Of a stretch of 25,812 nt of DNA, positions 1-10,324 are shown in pieces. How positions within the stretch are numbered: position 1 is the stretch's first letter; every line of letters begins with the position of its first letter. The stretch is taken from positions 1-25,812 of the forward strand of contig PITI01000064.1 of assembly GCA_004325065.1 (NCBI GenBank), in the 5' to 3' direction. Below the pieces are notes generated by a model, which saw only the letters and a program-made list of their open reading frames with translations, did no database searches and had not been told where the DNA came from. The position numbers and the translations under genes are program-made. This DNA is from Hamiltosporidium magnivora (Eukaryota > Microsporidia > Dubosqiidae).

Positions 1-520
1 TCCATCGGTAACCCCTGCGATACCTACGTCCCAAAGCCTTTCATCTACCAGGTGTGTAGAACCTAATTAATAGGCGAGGCAGTTGCCCGGAGTTCGTTAA
101 TGTCCGTTGCATGGAGTGTGATCGAAGGCCGAAGCCCCCCCTGGGCTCCCCCAAGACTATGCAGCATTCCCACTTACTCTACACTTTCTGAACCCAATAA
201 ACTTCTAGCTAAGATATATTTCCGAGATTTACATGGGGTTTACTTAGACAGTGCAATGGCATACCAGCAGGTATAGCTTGCTACTTAGCATTCCTTGCTG
301 TAAATGGTTTTTATTTTATATCTCTCAGGCGCTAAGTTTTCTAACCCGAGTGAGCCAGGCTAGGTTTCCATTCTTTTACATGAAATTATTTGCATGTTAA
401 GCTGCGGTCTGCAATCTGGTTACTTAAAAAACTACATTTAAATTTGTAGAAAAAGTTTCTCCATCTCTTAGACCTACCCTCCTCATAACAACTCCCATGG
501 AACAACCAAAGATGTAGTGT
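1..520. other. G+C-rich island of unknown nature at the window edge
   Basis: This block has far more G and C than almost everything after it, including a C-run and G-run tract around positions 137-155. The change to A+T-rich sequence is fairly sharp at about 520-620. No frame is open throughout. Short coding-like pieces occur on both strands: a frame-1 plus-strand piece at 1-63 ends in TAA, and minus-strand pieces cover roughly 70-165. It contains small hairpins such as TACC-AGCA-GGTA near 262. I looked for conserved SSU and LSU rRNA cores on both strands and did not find them. A fragment of a mobile element, a subtelomeric repeat or foreign DNA are all possible, and the window edge cuts it. 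The composition is seen directly; the nature is unknown. Confidence 0.4.
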
Positions 521-540
521 GGTTTTTTTCCCACCAAAAA

Positions 541-1380
541 TCCAAACAATGATCTCACACCAGTTTCACACACTCATTGCCAAGCAGAAAGTTTTTTATG
601 TGGTTATCCTCCCTCCACAGTTTGATAAATTATATAGAGATTTTATTATAAAAAGCATATTGACTTTCTTTAAATTGTTCTACAGATTAAAGACCTCTAT
701 ATTGGATTTTATTTTGTATAGTTCAATTTGAAGTATTTTTTTTAATATTAGATATTATTCGCAACAATATTCTTTTACACTGAAGATACAATTATATTAT
801 AATACGAACATCCTTGAAATATTTTTTTACCATACGACAAAATATTTGAAAGATCAAAAAAAATTTATAAATTAACCATTTTTGATACTTCAGATCATTT
901 TTAAAAAAAAATTAATTGCAAAAAAAATTATAAAGTTTGAATATAAAGAGAAATAAATACACAATAACTGTTATTTTTCATGTAAATTGTATGCCTAATT
1001 AATTTGATATTTTAAAACTATGATTTTAAAAAAATTTAAATAAATTACATTTTATATGATTTTATTACACGGTATTAAAGCAATAAAAGATTTATAATAT
1101 TCAAATTATTTCTCATTGAAAATTAGGTTTGATTATCTTAATATAATATTATACAAGTACAATATTGATAATAATGTAATTACCTCGAAACATGACTTTT
1201 TGTTCTATAAATATTATAACTTTCTCCGGTAATTTTTTGAATATATCTACTTTATATATATTTAAAATATTCTAAATTTATCGATTAAATGAAAAAATTA
1301 AGAAAACAAATTATAAAATTTAAATTCATACAATATGTATCATTAGCATTTAAAAAGCTTCTTCTCTTATATATTTACCC
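541..1380. other. A+T-rich intergenic region, nothing supportable
   Basis: The sequence is dominated by A and T runs with stops in all frames. A 70-codon open frame at 519-731 begins with GTG and straddles the composition boundary. A competing frame over the same bases looks equally coding-like, so neither is accepted. I see no RNA gene or repeat here. Confidence 0.5.
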
Positions 1381-1385
1381 GTTTC

Positions 1386-1409
1386 TATAAAAAAATTTTA
1401 ATATACCCC
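1386..1409 (+). promoter_or_regulatory. Microsporidian-type start signal of gene A (TATAA, A/T box, CCCC)
   Basis: TATAA lies at 1386-1390, an AAAATTTTAAT-like A/T block follows, and CCCC is at 1406-1409, thirteen bases before the ATG at 1423. CCC-like motifs close to the start codon with an upstream A/T-rich AAATTT-like box are described for microsporidian genes, where 5' leaders are often very short. This arrangement is the main reason for choosing 1423 as the start of gene A. Confidence 0.5.
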
Positions 1410-1422
1410 TTCACGTTAGAAA

Positions 1423-3403
1423 ATGAATTATTTAGTTCATTTTTATCGATTCTTTATGCATTTAGTTAATATTAATGCTTCTTTAGATCAAAAAAATGGA
1501 AAAAGAGTTCTTCCCAAAGAAATAACGATCTTGGAGGTCGAACACCCCCGACGTATCGAATCATTTATTTCAGAAAACCCAAAAATATGCCTCAAAAAAT
1601 CCGAATCGTGCAAAAGAACAAAGACAGGCATACAAACTTCCGAAAGAGAAGATAGTGATACTTTGAAAAAAATCACCAGAGAAAATCAAATGAACGATGT
1701 ACATCATTCTGTTGAATCAGTTATAGTGAAGACATTCAATTAAAAATTATAACCAAAGAAAAATCTCAAGAAAACCCAGATATCACATCAAATTTACCTA
1801 TTTCGGAAAATTATTCAAAAGTCGACTCCGAATCGCGATTTCAGAAAATAATAGCAAAGTATAATCCTCGCATGGGTTTTGAATCAAATTATTCCTTAGA
1901 AACACAACACAAACCCCACAAAGGTCTTATAACACCATATATTCCATATAAAAATGGCAATAATACTATTTCTTCCAGCAATCTATATTATCATGACAAT
2001 ATAACAAAAAAAGTTAACATTCCTGAAGATTTTCGTAGAAATAGAATAATTCCAACTGAACGAATATTTTATTCATCGCGAAAAAAACAAAGTGTTGTCG
2101 AAACCAAAAAAAATCCAGCGGAAAAAATAGAACAAGAAAAAGCACAAAAAATGATACTAAATAAAATAAAACCGAACATTCGCGATGTTCAAAACAAACC
2201 TAAGTTTTTGGAACTTTTTAAATGCAACGTTGAATTAAAAGATCATGATAAGTCTATTACAACCATAAAAGACGAACTAAGCGACATATTATATCCAGAA
2301 AAATCCGAAAAAGTAGTGAATATACAGTGTATAGATGAATGTTTCAATGTGAAAAATTACCTATTTTATGATGCAAAGAATAAAACCCTTGATTTTACCC
2401 TTGAAACTTTTAAAGAAAATTATGATTTCAATAAAATATTAGAGGTTGGTAAAAATCTTGTCGAAATAGAGATTTTATCGTATTCTAAATTCGATGCAGT
2501 CGGCATCGCTGAAACGATTAAACCAATAAAATACTCTGAAATTATTTCTGAAGTAAAAAAAAGTCAACTTAATATAATTTGTGTGGAATTAAACTATATT
2601 TATGAAAAATGTGGTAATTTTACTGAAACTTCTATAAAGAAAGGCCATGTAATATATATGCATTATATTTGGGTTGTTATAAAGTACTTAACAGATTTGC
2701 TTTTTGATGAAAAATTATGTAGAAATGAACTACATTATATAAATACACTAAATATAATTACTTTTTTTATCAGAAAATTGCTCTCAGAATTACTAATTGG
2801 GTTCAATTTTGATCCACAGAAGGTTGAGACATATAGAATATTGAATACAATTTCATATTATTCTGCAAATGCTCCAGATTATAAAAAATATTTCAGTTAC
2901 AATCTTTTTACTATAATGATGCGAGCTTCATTTAGATTTCTATTTGATTCGGTGTGCAAGATTGACTATAATTGGAATACAGATTTAATTATACAACTCA
3001 TTACTAATTTACAACGCCATCTAAGACCCCCTAATAATAAAAGAGGAATTTATGAGTTCTTTCACAAAAATTTCTTGTGAGGACATTCTTGGGAAAATAT
3101 GATGAGATTTATACTGAGTTAAGATCTATTAATAGTACGGATAAGAGTATCCTAAAGCTAATTAAGGAAGCATCTGAAAAATCTAATAGTTCTAAAGTTG
3201 TTGAAGAAAACCCAGATGACATATTCATATGTTTTATAAAGTCTGAATTCAAGATTATCTGGATAAATTGTAAAATCTATCGTTGCAAGTTTGCATTTTT
3301 AAAATTTAGACACAAGAAAAGCTATGAAAAAATCTTAAATGAAATTATACAACAGAAGAAAATCTATTCCCCTCCTAAAGACCCGAGTACAATGAGTATT
3401 TAA
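1423..3403 (+). pseudogene. Gene A: broken gene of an unrecognised family, paralogue of gene B
   Basis: I do not recognise the family. Three overlapping open segments in successive frames make one gene of about 659 codons: 1423 to about 1740, about 1716 to 3080, and 3074 to 3403. The middle frame is open from 1716, well upstream of the ATG at 1872, so that ATG is not the real start. The N-terminus (MNYLVHFYRFFMHLVNINA) is hydrophobic and could be a secretion signal. A Lys/Glu/Asn-rich, probably disordered stretch follows. The last 330 residues or so are predicted helical and match gene B, with landmarks GHVIYMHY (near 2642), FFIRKLLSELL (near 2767), FRFLFD (near 2932) and NF(L)V at 3069-3079. 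Both junctions need the same -1 shift. The long open segments despite about 80% A+T show that inactivation, if real, is recent. An assembly-error or recoded gene is the alternative. Function unknown. Confidence 0.72.
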
Positions 3404-3409
3404 AATAAA
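3404..3409 (+). terminator. AATAAA polyadenylation-type signal abutting the stop of gene A
   Basis: AATAAA begins on the base after the TAA stop codon of gene A. Polyadenylation signals at or over the stop codon are common in microsporidia, and gene D has the same arrangement. In DNA this A+T-rich the hexamer also occurs by chance, so position is the only support. Confidence 0.35.
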
Positions 3410-4770
3410 TTGATAAATTTTTGCAAGTTCTAATATCGTTTTTATATATTTTCTCTCTATATTTTCTTAAAATAACGAAAAATCAAAAACTTTAAATCGA
3501 TCAATAAGATATATTTGATTTCTGTTCAATTATCTTCTGATTTTAACTTTTAATACTACTATATAACAATTTATTTATATTCGATTAGACTTTTAAATTG
3601 TATGAAGCCTTCCCAACGGTTTATATAATCTGAAATTTTAATTTGAGATGTTCCTTTTGTATTGGTAATTAAATATTTAAGCGCTATACATGCTTTATAA
3701 AGAGATTTTTAATGGTATTTTAAATTTAATAAAAGATTATGTCATGATTTTATCTGTGCTGATATTGTAAATTTTTTCTTTTACTAAATTGCGGGTTCTT
3801 AGAATTTTATAGTGTTCAAAAAAAGGTTTAGTTCCATTATTATCATTTCAGCTTTCTAGCTTAAATATTACGATATTTAGTTATAACAACATTTCAGTTT
3901 ATAATACAAGTAATAATTACGAATCTAATTGCAGAAACAAGTTGTCGTTATTTATATATCCCATATTCCTTGCGTTTGGGTTTCAGACTTCGGAATTTAA
4001 TTTGTGAATGAATATTATAAATCAATTCGTTCTCAACTGCAAACCTAATAAATCTCTTTTGCTTACTTACTTATTCTATTTCTCTTTTACCTCTGTGTCG
4101 AGGATAAAAAAATTTAATTTCACCATTTGTTTCTTTTAATCTGTTGTAACTCAGGATTATAGAGAATTGGCATATAGATCCAGTGCAGTTTATTTCCCAA
4201 AAAATGGCAAAAATAGATTTCGCGCCGATTATACGCACTCATTTCCAACCAGATAGTTTTAATAAGGTCTCCTCTCCCCACTTCTCTTCTGCTTATTCCT
4301 TAATACTTTCTTGTATCATTCTTTATTATGCTTACATTTTTATAACAACAGAATAATTTAGTATTTAAGTAAAATAATTTCACTTTTCTTACATATATAG
4401 AAAGAAAAAGAGAAATAGAAAAAAAATCATAAAACAGTCTAGAAACACTCTTATATAAATAAAATAGATTAACCAACATATCAGATAAAAAAGCCAAAAT
4501 TAAAATGTATAAAGAATTTATTAAAATAAAAACAACAAATTCTTCAAAAAATATTCTACAATATATTTCATACAAATTATTTTAACATAAACTATTGCTT
4601 GACAAGCATTTCAATGGGTTTTACATTTGAAAATGAGAAAAACAGGAGAATATTATTGTTCTATTTAGATTTAATTATTTGGTGTTTGATAAATATTAAA
4701 ACCATTAAATCATTTCGCATACAGAAAATATAAAACTTTCTGTATATATTTCATTGATATTTGCTTTGAT
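3410..4770. other. Intergenic region with a weak coding-like frame (3813-4356)
   Basis: One plus-strand frame runs from 3813 to 4254 with only two internal stops (TGA at 4005, TAA at 4137). It is followed in another frame by a Ser-rich then hydrophobic piece ending at 4356. Local G+C is slightly raised around 4140-4290, for example the CGCGCCG run near 4219. At this base composition stops are expected about every 11 codons, so two stops in 148 codons is unusual, but many windows were scanned. It may be the remains of a gene. A minus-strand open frame at 4300-4575 starts with TTG, is hydrophobic and is treated as chance. Confidence 0.2.
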
Positions 4771-4777
4771 GGTGCAA

Positions 4778-4827
4778 GTTAAAAATTTACGGCTGTAGCA
4801 CAGCAGGCTCAATACGTAAATTTAAAC
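4778..4827. repeat. Nested hairpin, 50 nt
   Basis: AAATTTACG at 4783-4791 pairs exactly with CGTAAATTT at 4815-4823. With one irregularity the pairing extends to GTT at 4778 and AAC at 4827. Inside it, GCTGT (4792-4796) pairs with ACAGC (4800-4804) around a 3-base loop. The enclosed sequence GGCTGTAGCACAGCAGGCTC is G+C-rich in otherwise A+T-rich DNA. It could be a small structured RNA element or a cruciform. No neighbouring gene explains it. Confidence 0.45.
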
Positions 4828-5844
4828 TTTCTAATGAACTTTGAGATCGATTTAAAATTTTGAATGAATTCCTGTAAAACATAGAAACTTAATTCTAATT
4901 ATAAGTCCCTTTTCTAGTAAATTACTCAAACAGTTTAGTATAAAAAAATAATTGCAAGTAATTGTAAAGTGATAATTTGTTTTTTGTAATACAATATAAG
5001 AGTTTGGTTTCTTAATGAGAATATTATTCAAATTGAAGAAAAATAATCAAATTTAAGAAATTTTATATTTTTATAATTACTTGAGTGATATAAAATTCAT
5101 TTGAAATATATTTAACCACTTTTTATAAATCTCATTTGCGTAAAAAACTTTTTCAAACAAACCAAAATATCGAACCGGGATTTAAATATCAAAATGCTCT
5201 TCTTTTGTAAGATTTTAAAACTTTCCAAAGTAGCTATCATTGTATTTTTTAAGAAAATAAGTTACAAAGTCAAAATAAAAAGTCTACTTTCTTCTTCCTC
5301 TGTGTGTTTAATATAGCACTAGCTGAATATTATTTTACTTTGGAAATCAATTAAGTCAAAAACGCTAATGTAGCATTATATAATTTTTTAGAATCGCATG
5401 AGTAGCTTCTCTATCATATAAAATAAAAATTCAATGTATAAAAGGAAATGATCTTGAACCAGAAAGCAAAGAAGTCTTAGTGAATTCTTCAGTTCCTTGC
5501 AAATGAGACCTAAAAAAAATTTATAGAAGAAAAATAGAATGTATGATATAGAAAATCAACTGCTTTTGATTCAGTACTAAATACAAATTATTCTTCGAAA
5601 AAGTTCAGTACTAAAAATCTTTGCAAAAAATGAAAGAACATTAAAAATAAACTAGTCAACAAAAAATATACTAAAGTATAAATAAATTTAAAACTTAAAA
5701 TCTAAAAAATATTCATAAAAATATAAACCTAAAATTCTGAAACGAACAAAATGATATAAAATTTGCTATAAAATGTGAGCAAATTCATTGTAAAAGCACA
5801 ATTTCGGCATACCAAAGAATAGTTTATGTGCCAACTTAAATTCT
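4828..5844. other. A+T-rich intergenic region upstream of gene C
   Basis: There is no supportable gene. A 34-codon plus-strand frame ending in TGA near 5506 has a hydrophilic, coding-like composition, but it is too short to judge. The 12-mer TTCAGTACTAAA occurs twice, near 5569 and 5604. Otherwise the region is simple A/T-rich sequence. Confidence 0.4.
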
Positions 5845-5858
5845 AAAGAACGTTCTTT
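5845..5858. promoter_or_regulatory. Perfect 14-bp palindrome upstream of gene C, heat-shock-element-like
   Basis: AAAGAACGTTCTTT is a perfect palindrome ending 40 bases before the probable start of gene C at 5899. Its core AGAACGTTCT fits the nGAAnnTTCn unit bound by eukaryotic heat-shock factors. A functional element normally has three or more such units and I see only two inverted half-units here. The palindrome is certain; the regulatory role is a guess. Confidence 0.3.
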
Positions 5859-5898
5859 GTATTTTTAAAAGATATAAAGAAGAAAAAAAAGCAAATTA

Positions 5899-6551
5899 AT
5901 GAAAAAATAGAATTTTTGTTTTTTAATACAAAGTTTGATATTTCTTATAACGCTCAGCTATATACAATGTTCCAATTCATTCGTGCGAAATCCTAACAAT
6001 ATTGCAGATATGTTCATGGCAAAAGAAAAACAAAAAAAACATGGTCGAGGTTTGATGGAACCAGTGGAAGAAGTCAATCCAAACCCTATAATATATCCAC
6101 AGAAATACCGTAGAAACGGAAAATTTAATATTAATGACTACATACCAGCAATGAAAGTACAAATAATCATACAGAATTTGACCCGACCAGAAGTATTTGA
6201 AGGAAACAATAAGGAGGAAAACGGTAAAGAGAAACTAAAAGAAGAAGATATTAAGCCGGAAGAAAAGGAAGAAATAAAAGATGAATATAAAGATGAAAAA
6301 AAAGACGAATATAAAGTTGAAAATAGTGAAGAAGACGAAGGTGAAGATAAAGATAAAGAAGATGAAGACAAGTCCGAAGTAAAAGATAACAATCAAGGAG
6401 TAGAACTAGAAGGAAACAAAGAGATTCTTAATAGCTCTGAAAAGACCCAGAATCTTGCTACAGAGATAACCAGATAAAATATCAAAACACCAAAAATCAA
6501 GATGAACTTCCTGCAGCTGATCAAAGCAAGGAAGTAGTTACTTCAAAGTAA
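5899..6551 (+). pseudogene. Gene C: secreted-type acidic Lys/Glu/Asp-rich protein, interrupted
   Basis: I do not recognise this protein. The frame is open from 5911 to 6474, and an in-frame ATG lies at 5899 with only one TAG (codon 4, 5908-5910) between. Ignoring that TAG gives a textbook signal peptide: MKK, then about 20 hydrophobic residues ending IQC-SNS. The mature part has a basic segment (KQKKHGRG), an N-glycosylation sequon in QNLTRP, then about 70 residues that are almost only K, E and D with imperfect DEYK units near 6281-6315. The frame stops at TAA 6475-6477, but the next frame (-1 sense) continues in the same style to TAA 6549-6551, which suggests a lost base near 6455-6470. If the TAG is genuine, translation could only start at a later ATG such as 6010, without a signal. 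Lysine/acid-rich secreted proteins occur in microsporidia, for example among spore wall and polar tube proteins, but nothing here fixes the role. No CCC/GGG start motif is visible. Confidence 0.6.
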
Positions 6552-6601
6552 AGTGTAAAAAAATGAAACCTGGTATACGAATACTGATTAGAAATCAAAA
6601 A

Positions 6602-6607
6602 AATAAA
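6602..6607 (+). terminator. AATAAA signal downstream of gene C
   Basis: AATAAA lies about 50 bases beyond the second stop codon of gene C. It is a plausible polyadenylation signal, but the hexamer is common in this composition. Confidence 0.2.
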
Positions 6608-6609
6608 GA

Positions 6610-8850
6610 TATTACAAATGTATGAATTGTTCTATTTTAAATTAATTTGCTGGAAAGCCACAGATTGGAATTTTTTTCTTGTTTCGTAAATTATTTTTTC
6701 TCAATATTTTTTTAAAAGCTACATAGATTAAACTATGTGAAAAAAAATAAATAATTCTATTGATTTTAATTAATATAAACACCTAATAAAGTCAATTCGT
6801 CTTTTTTGACGTATTTTTATGACTACTTTACCAAATTATCTTCTTCCATATACAGATGCAATTTTAAAATTATATATTTGATCTTCGTCTGTGTTGTACC
6901 TTAAATTAATATTTGAGAAATAGAATCTTTGTTTGCAAATAGACATTTTTTGCTGAAAAAGTCATTCCAAGAGATTAAAAATCAAATGTATCTCTCTGTT
7001 TTCTCTATACTCTCACTGAGGCTTTATAGGTCTCATTAGAATAAAATATTAGCTACTGGTTTTTTTGGCGAGTGAAATTGAAAGAACGTGCTCTTTATTC
7101 AAACTATTATTAATCGATCCTTGGCTTAATTATTAGTAATATTTGAACCTTACTAATATACATTTTTGTATTTGTAAAGTATATTTTCCATGTTATTCTA
7201 CCAGAGATATTACTATAGTACCCCAAACATGTAATTAAAATTGGCTTGATTGTTTTTTCTATTAGTAGAAAAAATTTATTAAATGCTAATTTTCGTATAA
7301 ATTGTAAAAAATATTAAATGGCTTTTTGTGATTTGCAGCTTCCTGTGTATTATTTATTTTTTCATTTATAAAAAAATAACTGAAATTATTCTATTTATAA
7401 GATAGAAAAATTTTATATCCCAAAATAATTCTTAATATTGATCCCTTTTAGACGATTCTTTTTCTTCAATGATTATTTTCATTTAGAAATACTTCCGGAT
7501 ATTTATTATAATGAACAAATACAGCACAAAGAAATATATTTTTTACACAAATCCAATTTGTATCATTTAGAGTAAATCTGCTTAATTTCTGTAACTCTTT
7601 TTAATCGACTTGGCGATTTTCGACGCAATTATTTTTTCTTTTATTAATCATTTTTAAAGTTCTTGTATCCCAAGACATCAAAAAAGACACAAGATAGGCC
7701 ATAATGCATTAAAGGGTTATAACTCCCAATATATTCGTATTATCTGTGTATTCAAGGTATATTCAACGATAATTTTCTTAAATTTATTATAAAAGGGGTA
7801 AAATCATTTTTTGACCTAAATAGTCTTAAAGAAAAGACTTTACAATTCGTAAAAAGTCATTTAGTTAAAGATAAAAACGTTTTTATTTAATCTTCGTTTA
7901 CATTATACTCGATTTTCACAGGATAACAAAGGAACCCATATGAATTGCATTTATAGAAGTTAAAAACAAGATAATACTTGAAAAGACAAGACTAGTCACA
8001 CTAAATTATAAGCAAAAAATTTTCTACATGCAATTTACTGATCCGAGACACTATAGTTTCTAACTTGAAAGTCTTCAGCCTGAACTGAATAATTTTATTG
8101 AGTTTCATACAGCAGTTTCTAGTGTGGTTAAAATAATGAGGTATATTTCAGAGCGAAATGCAAGTAGGGTTTTTACTTGATTAGAGATACTCGCATGAGG
8201 CTTTTAATGGTTTTGAGTCAGGAAACGAACATATGCCTTTGCCCATTTATGATTGTTCTAAAATAAAATAATAAATATCAAGCTGCAAATCAGAATTTTT
8301 GAAAATTAAAAAATACCGAATTACACCAATATTTAAATTCTAATTATGGTATATCGTATAAAAATAAATCATCAGAGAAATTTTGAATAAAACAAATCTA
8401 AGAAAATTCATATGATGCAGCAAAAAATATATATTTCTATACCGAGTTTTACGGCATAAAGTGTGATTTTAACTGTTTAAACTTTACTTTTGGTTAAGAA
8501 ACGAAAGCTAAAGCCACGATTAGTAAAGTTTTATTAGTGTAAAAATTCCGGGAAATTGATTTTAATGCCCAAACTAGGTTTCATTCAAGATCAGAATTAC
8601 CTATTATGGCTTCGTAATACAATAAATCAGTGTATAAACTATACCTTCACCTAGAAAATAAATATAATCTAATTTCTTCTTCACCAAATTATCATTCATC
8701 CAATAAATTCTTTAAAAAATGCACGCATTGTTAGAAGGTAACTAGAGAATATAAGTAATTTTATATTCGAAATAAAAAATCAAATATTTCTATTTTACAA
8801 CATATTAAATAATAGTGCACTAAATTTGGTTGTAATCTCTTCACCAATTC
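6610..8850. other. A+T-rich intergenic region, nothing supportable
   Basis: Both strands carry frequent stops in all frames. Slightly G+C-richer patches occur at about 7000-7130, 7665-7730 and 8140-8250, but none gives an open frame of useful length or a recognisable RNA. ATG preceded by CC(C) occurs at 7938 but opens only a seven-codon frame. Confidence 0.45.
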
Positions 8851-9026
8851 GCTTCAACCTTGGTTATGACCTATGGTTTTCATAGGCTAAAACTAAAGGG
8901 TTACGTTATTTGTTAGTTTAGTGCCAAGGAAATCTCATATACGTAATAGTCTATAAAGTATTTCCACTTTAACTACCATTAAAATATCACAATAACCTAC
9001 AAATTCTCGACTATCAAGTTTAATGA

Positions 9027-9530
9027 TCTCTAAGGTTCATAAGACAGCTGAACGAACTTCTTCCAATTGATAACATAAACTTGATTCAGAACCAAATGCT
9101 ATTAGAAATCGAAAGCCCACTGCCGTTAACATTCAGGAAGCGGAATGGCGTCATAACTTATTCTAATTCTTATACTATATATTGGGAAAAAAGAAAGTAA
9201 TAAGCAGATGGTTATATTAAAATACCACTGATTTGGACTGATATAGCTGCTGACAAAAATCTGATAAAAAAGAAAAAAAAACAAATAGGATAATAGAGGA
9301 GAATAACTCCGCAACTATACGATTAATACTGCTCCGCTGATCGCCAAGCTCAAATAAAAGAGTAGGATTTTGCATAAGGAAAACACTCCAATCGCATAAA
9401 ACAATTATTTTACGAAACCAAAACGAAATAATATAGATTAGAAAACTCGTTAAGGAAGACAGGGCTCTTTAAGAACCGTAGCGCCAGTTAGTAGTAGTAT
9501 TATTAGTAAAGAGAAGAAGTGTTAAATAAG
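9027..9530 (+). other. Possible decayed coding sequence
   Basis: Local G+C rises to about 30-42% between about 8860 and 9530. One plus-strand frame runs from 9027 to 9290, interrupted only by a tandem TAATAA at 9198-9203. Its composition is protein-like, with segments IRQLNELLPIDNINL and PLPLTFRKRNGV before the double stop and IKIPLIWTDIAAD after it. Further coding-like pieces continue to about 9520 in another frame with several stops. I recognise no domain. Given about two dozen or more open runs of this size expected by chance in the window, this is only a candidate relic, perhaps of a mobile element. Confidence 0.22.
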
Positions 9531-9534
9531 CAGA

Positions 9535-10300
9535 TAACTTTAAAAAAAATAATAGCTCTCAAAACAGAATTCAAATGCAAAATTAAATCATATCATAATT
9601 CAAATAAGATATTTAAATACAGCAATCAGTAAACAAATCAGAATCAAAATTAATAGAAACTGTATTAGTTTGCATAAAATTTTTGGTTTGTTTTAAATCA
9701 TTCTAGGTCAAAGTTCGATCTATAATTAAAATTAAAATTTGATGTTTTATTAAAAAAACCATCATTTTGGGTTTTTTGTTCGGAATAAGAATTTTTTTTT
9801 TCTTTAATTTCAAATTTCTATTTAAAATCCGCAACAAATATCACTTATCTATTTTCCCAATGCATTTCATATTGTTTTGCTCATTCTCATTCGAGGCTTT
9901 TTTAAATTGAAAATTTTGTCGACTTTAAACTATTAGTCTTTTCTATAAGCTGACTAAAAAAATCTTTTATTTAATAATATTGTAAATTTTTAAAGTCTAA
10001 TATAAATTTAAGCCATAATATTATCGAAAAATATCCCTTAACAGCAGAATAAACGATAATTAAATTCAATATAACTAACCATGGTCCAATATTCAAATTT
10101 TGCTTGTTTATTTGTTCAAATACTGGAAAAAAGTCTAATAAGTAGTTCCGTCATCAATAACCTGTATCATATATCTATATCAAAATAAAAATTAGATAAC
10201 ATCCTACGGTAAAAAATCTACTTTTATTATAAATCCTATCTTTTCCTGAAAAAATTTACCAAGAAATTCTTTTAAAATTTTGATTTAACCTTATTGATTC
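9535..10300. other. A+T-rich intergenic region, nothing supportable
   Basis: The sequence is almost entirely simple A/T-rich, with stops in every frame and no long open run. No hairpin or repeat stands out. Confidence 0.5.
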
Positions 10301-10324
10301 ATTCATCCTTGAAACCAAAGGCCC

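Noticed and set aside
1..520. Ribosomal RNA gene fragment
   Set aside because: The G+C content suggested rRNA, but none of the conserved SSU or LSU core sequences I know could be found on either strand.
519..731. 70-codon plus-strand open frame
   Set aside because: It starts with GTG, spans the edge of the G+C island, and another frame over the same bases is equally open. CCC-ATG at 494-499 opens only a six-codon frame.
1872..3080. Gene A read as a separate intact 402-residue protein starting at ATG 1872
   Set aside because: The frame is open from 1716, its upstream translation continues the same style, the CCCC start signal is at 1406, and gene B extends N-terminally in the same way.
4300..4575. 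91-codon minus-strand open frame, hydrophobic
   Set aside because: It starts with TTG, has no CCC/GGG motif, and consists mostly of F, L, I, Y, S and V, as expected for T-rich codons from random A/T sequence. Roughly one such run is expected by chance.
4785..4860. tRNA gene (sequence resembling a D-arm, GTAGCACAGCAGG)
   Set aside because: There is no matching 7-bp acceptor stem, anticodon stem or T-arm consensus; the hairpin alone explains the pattern.
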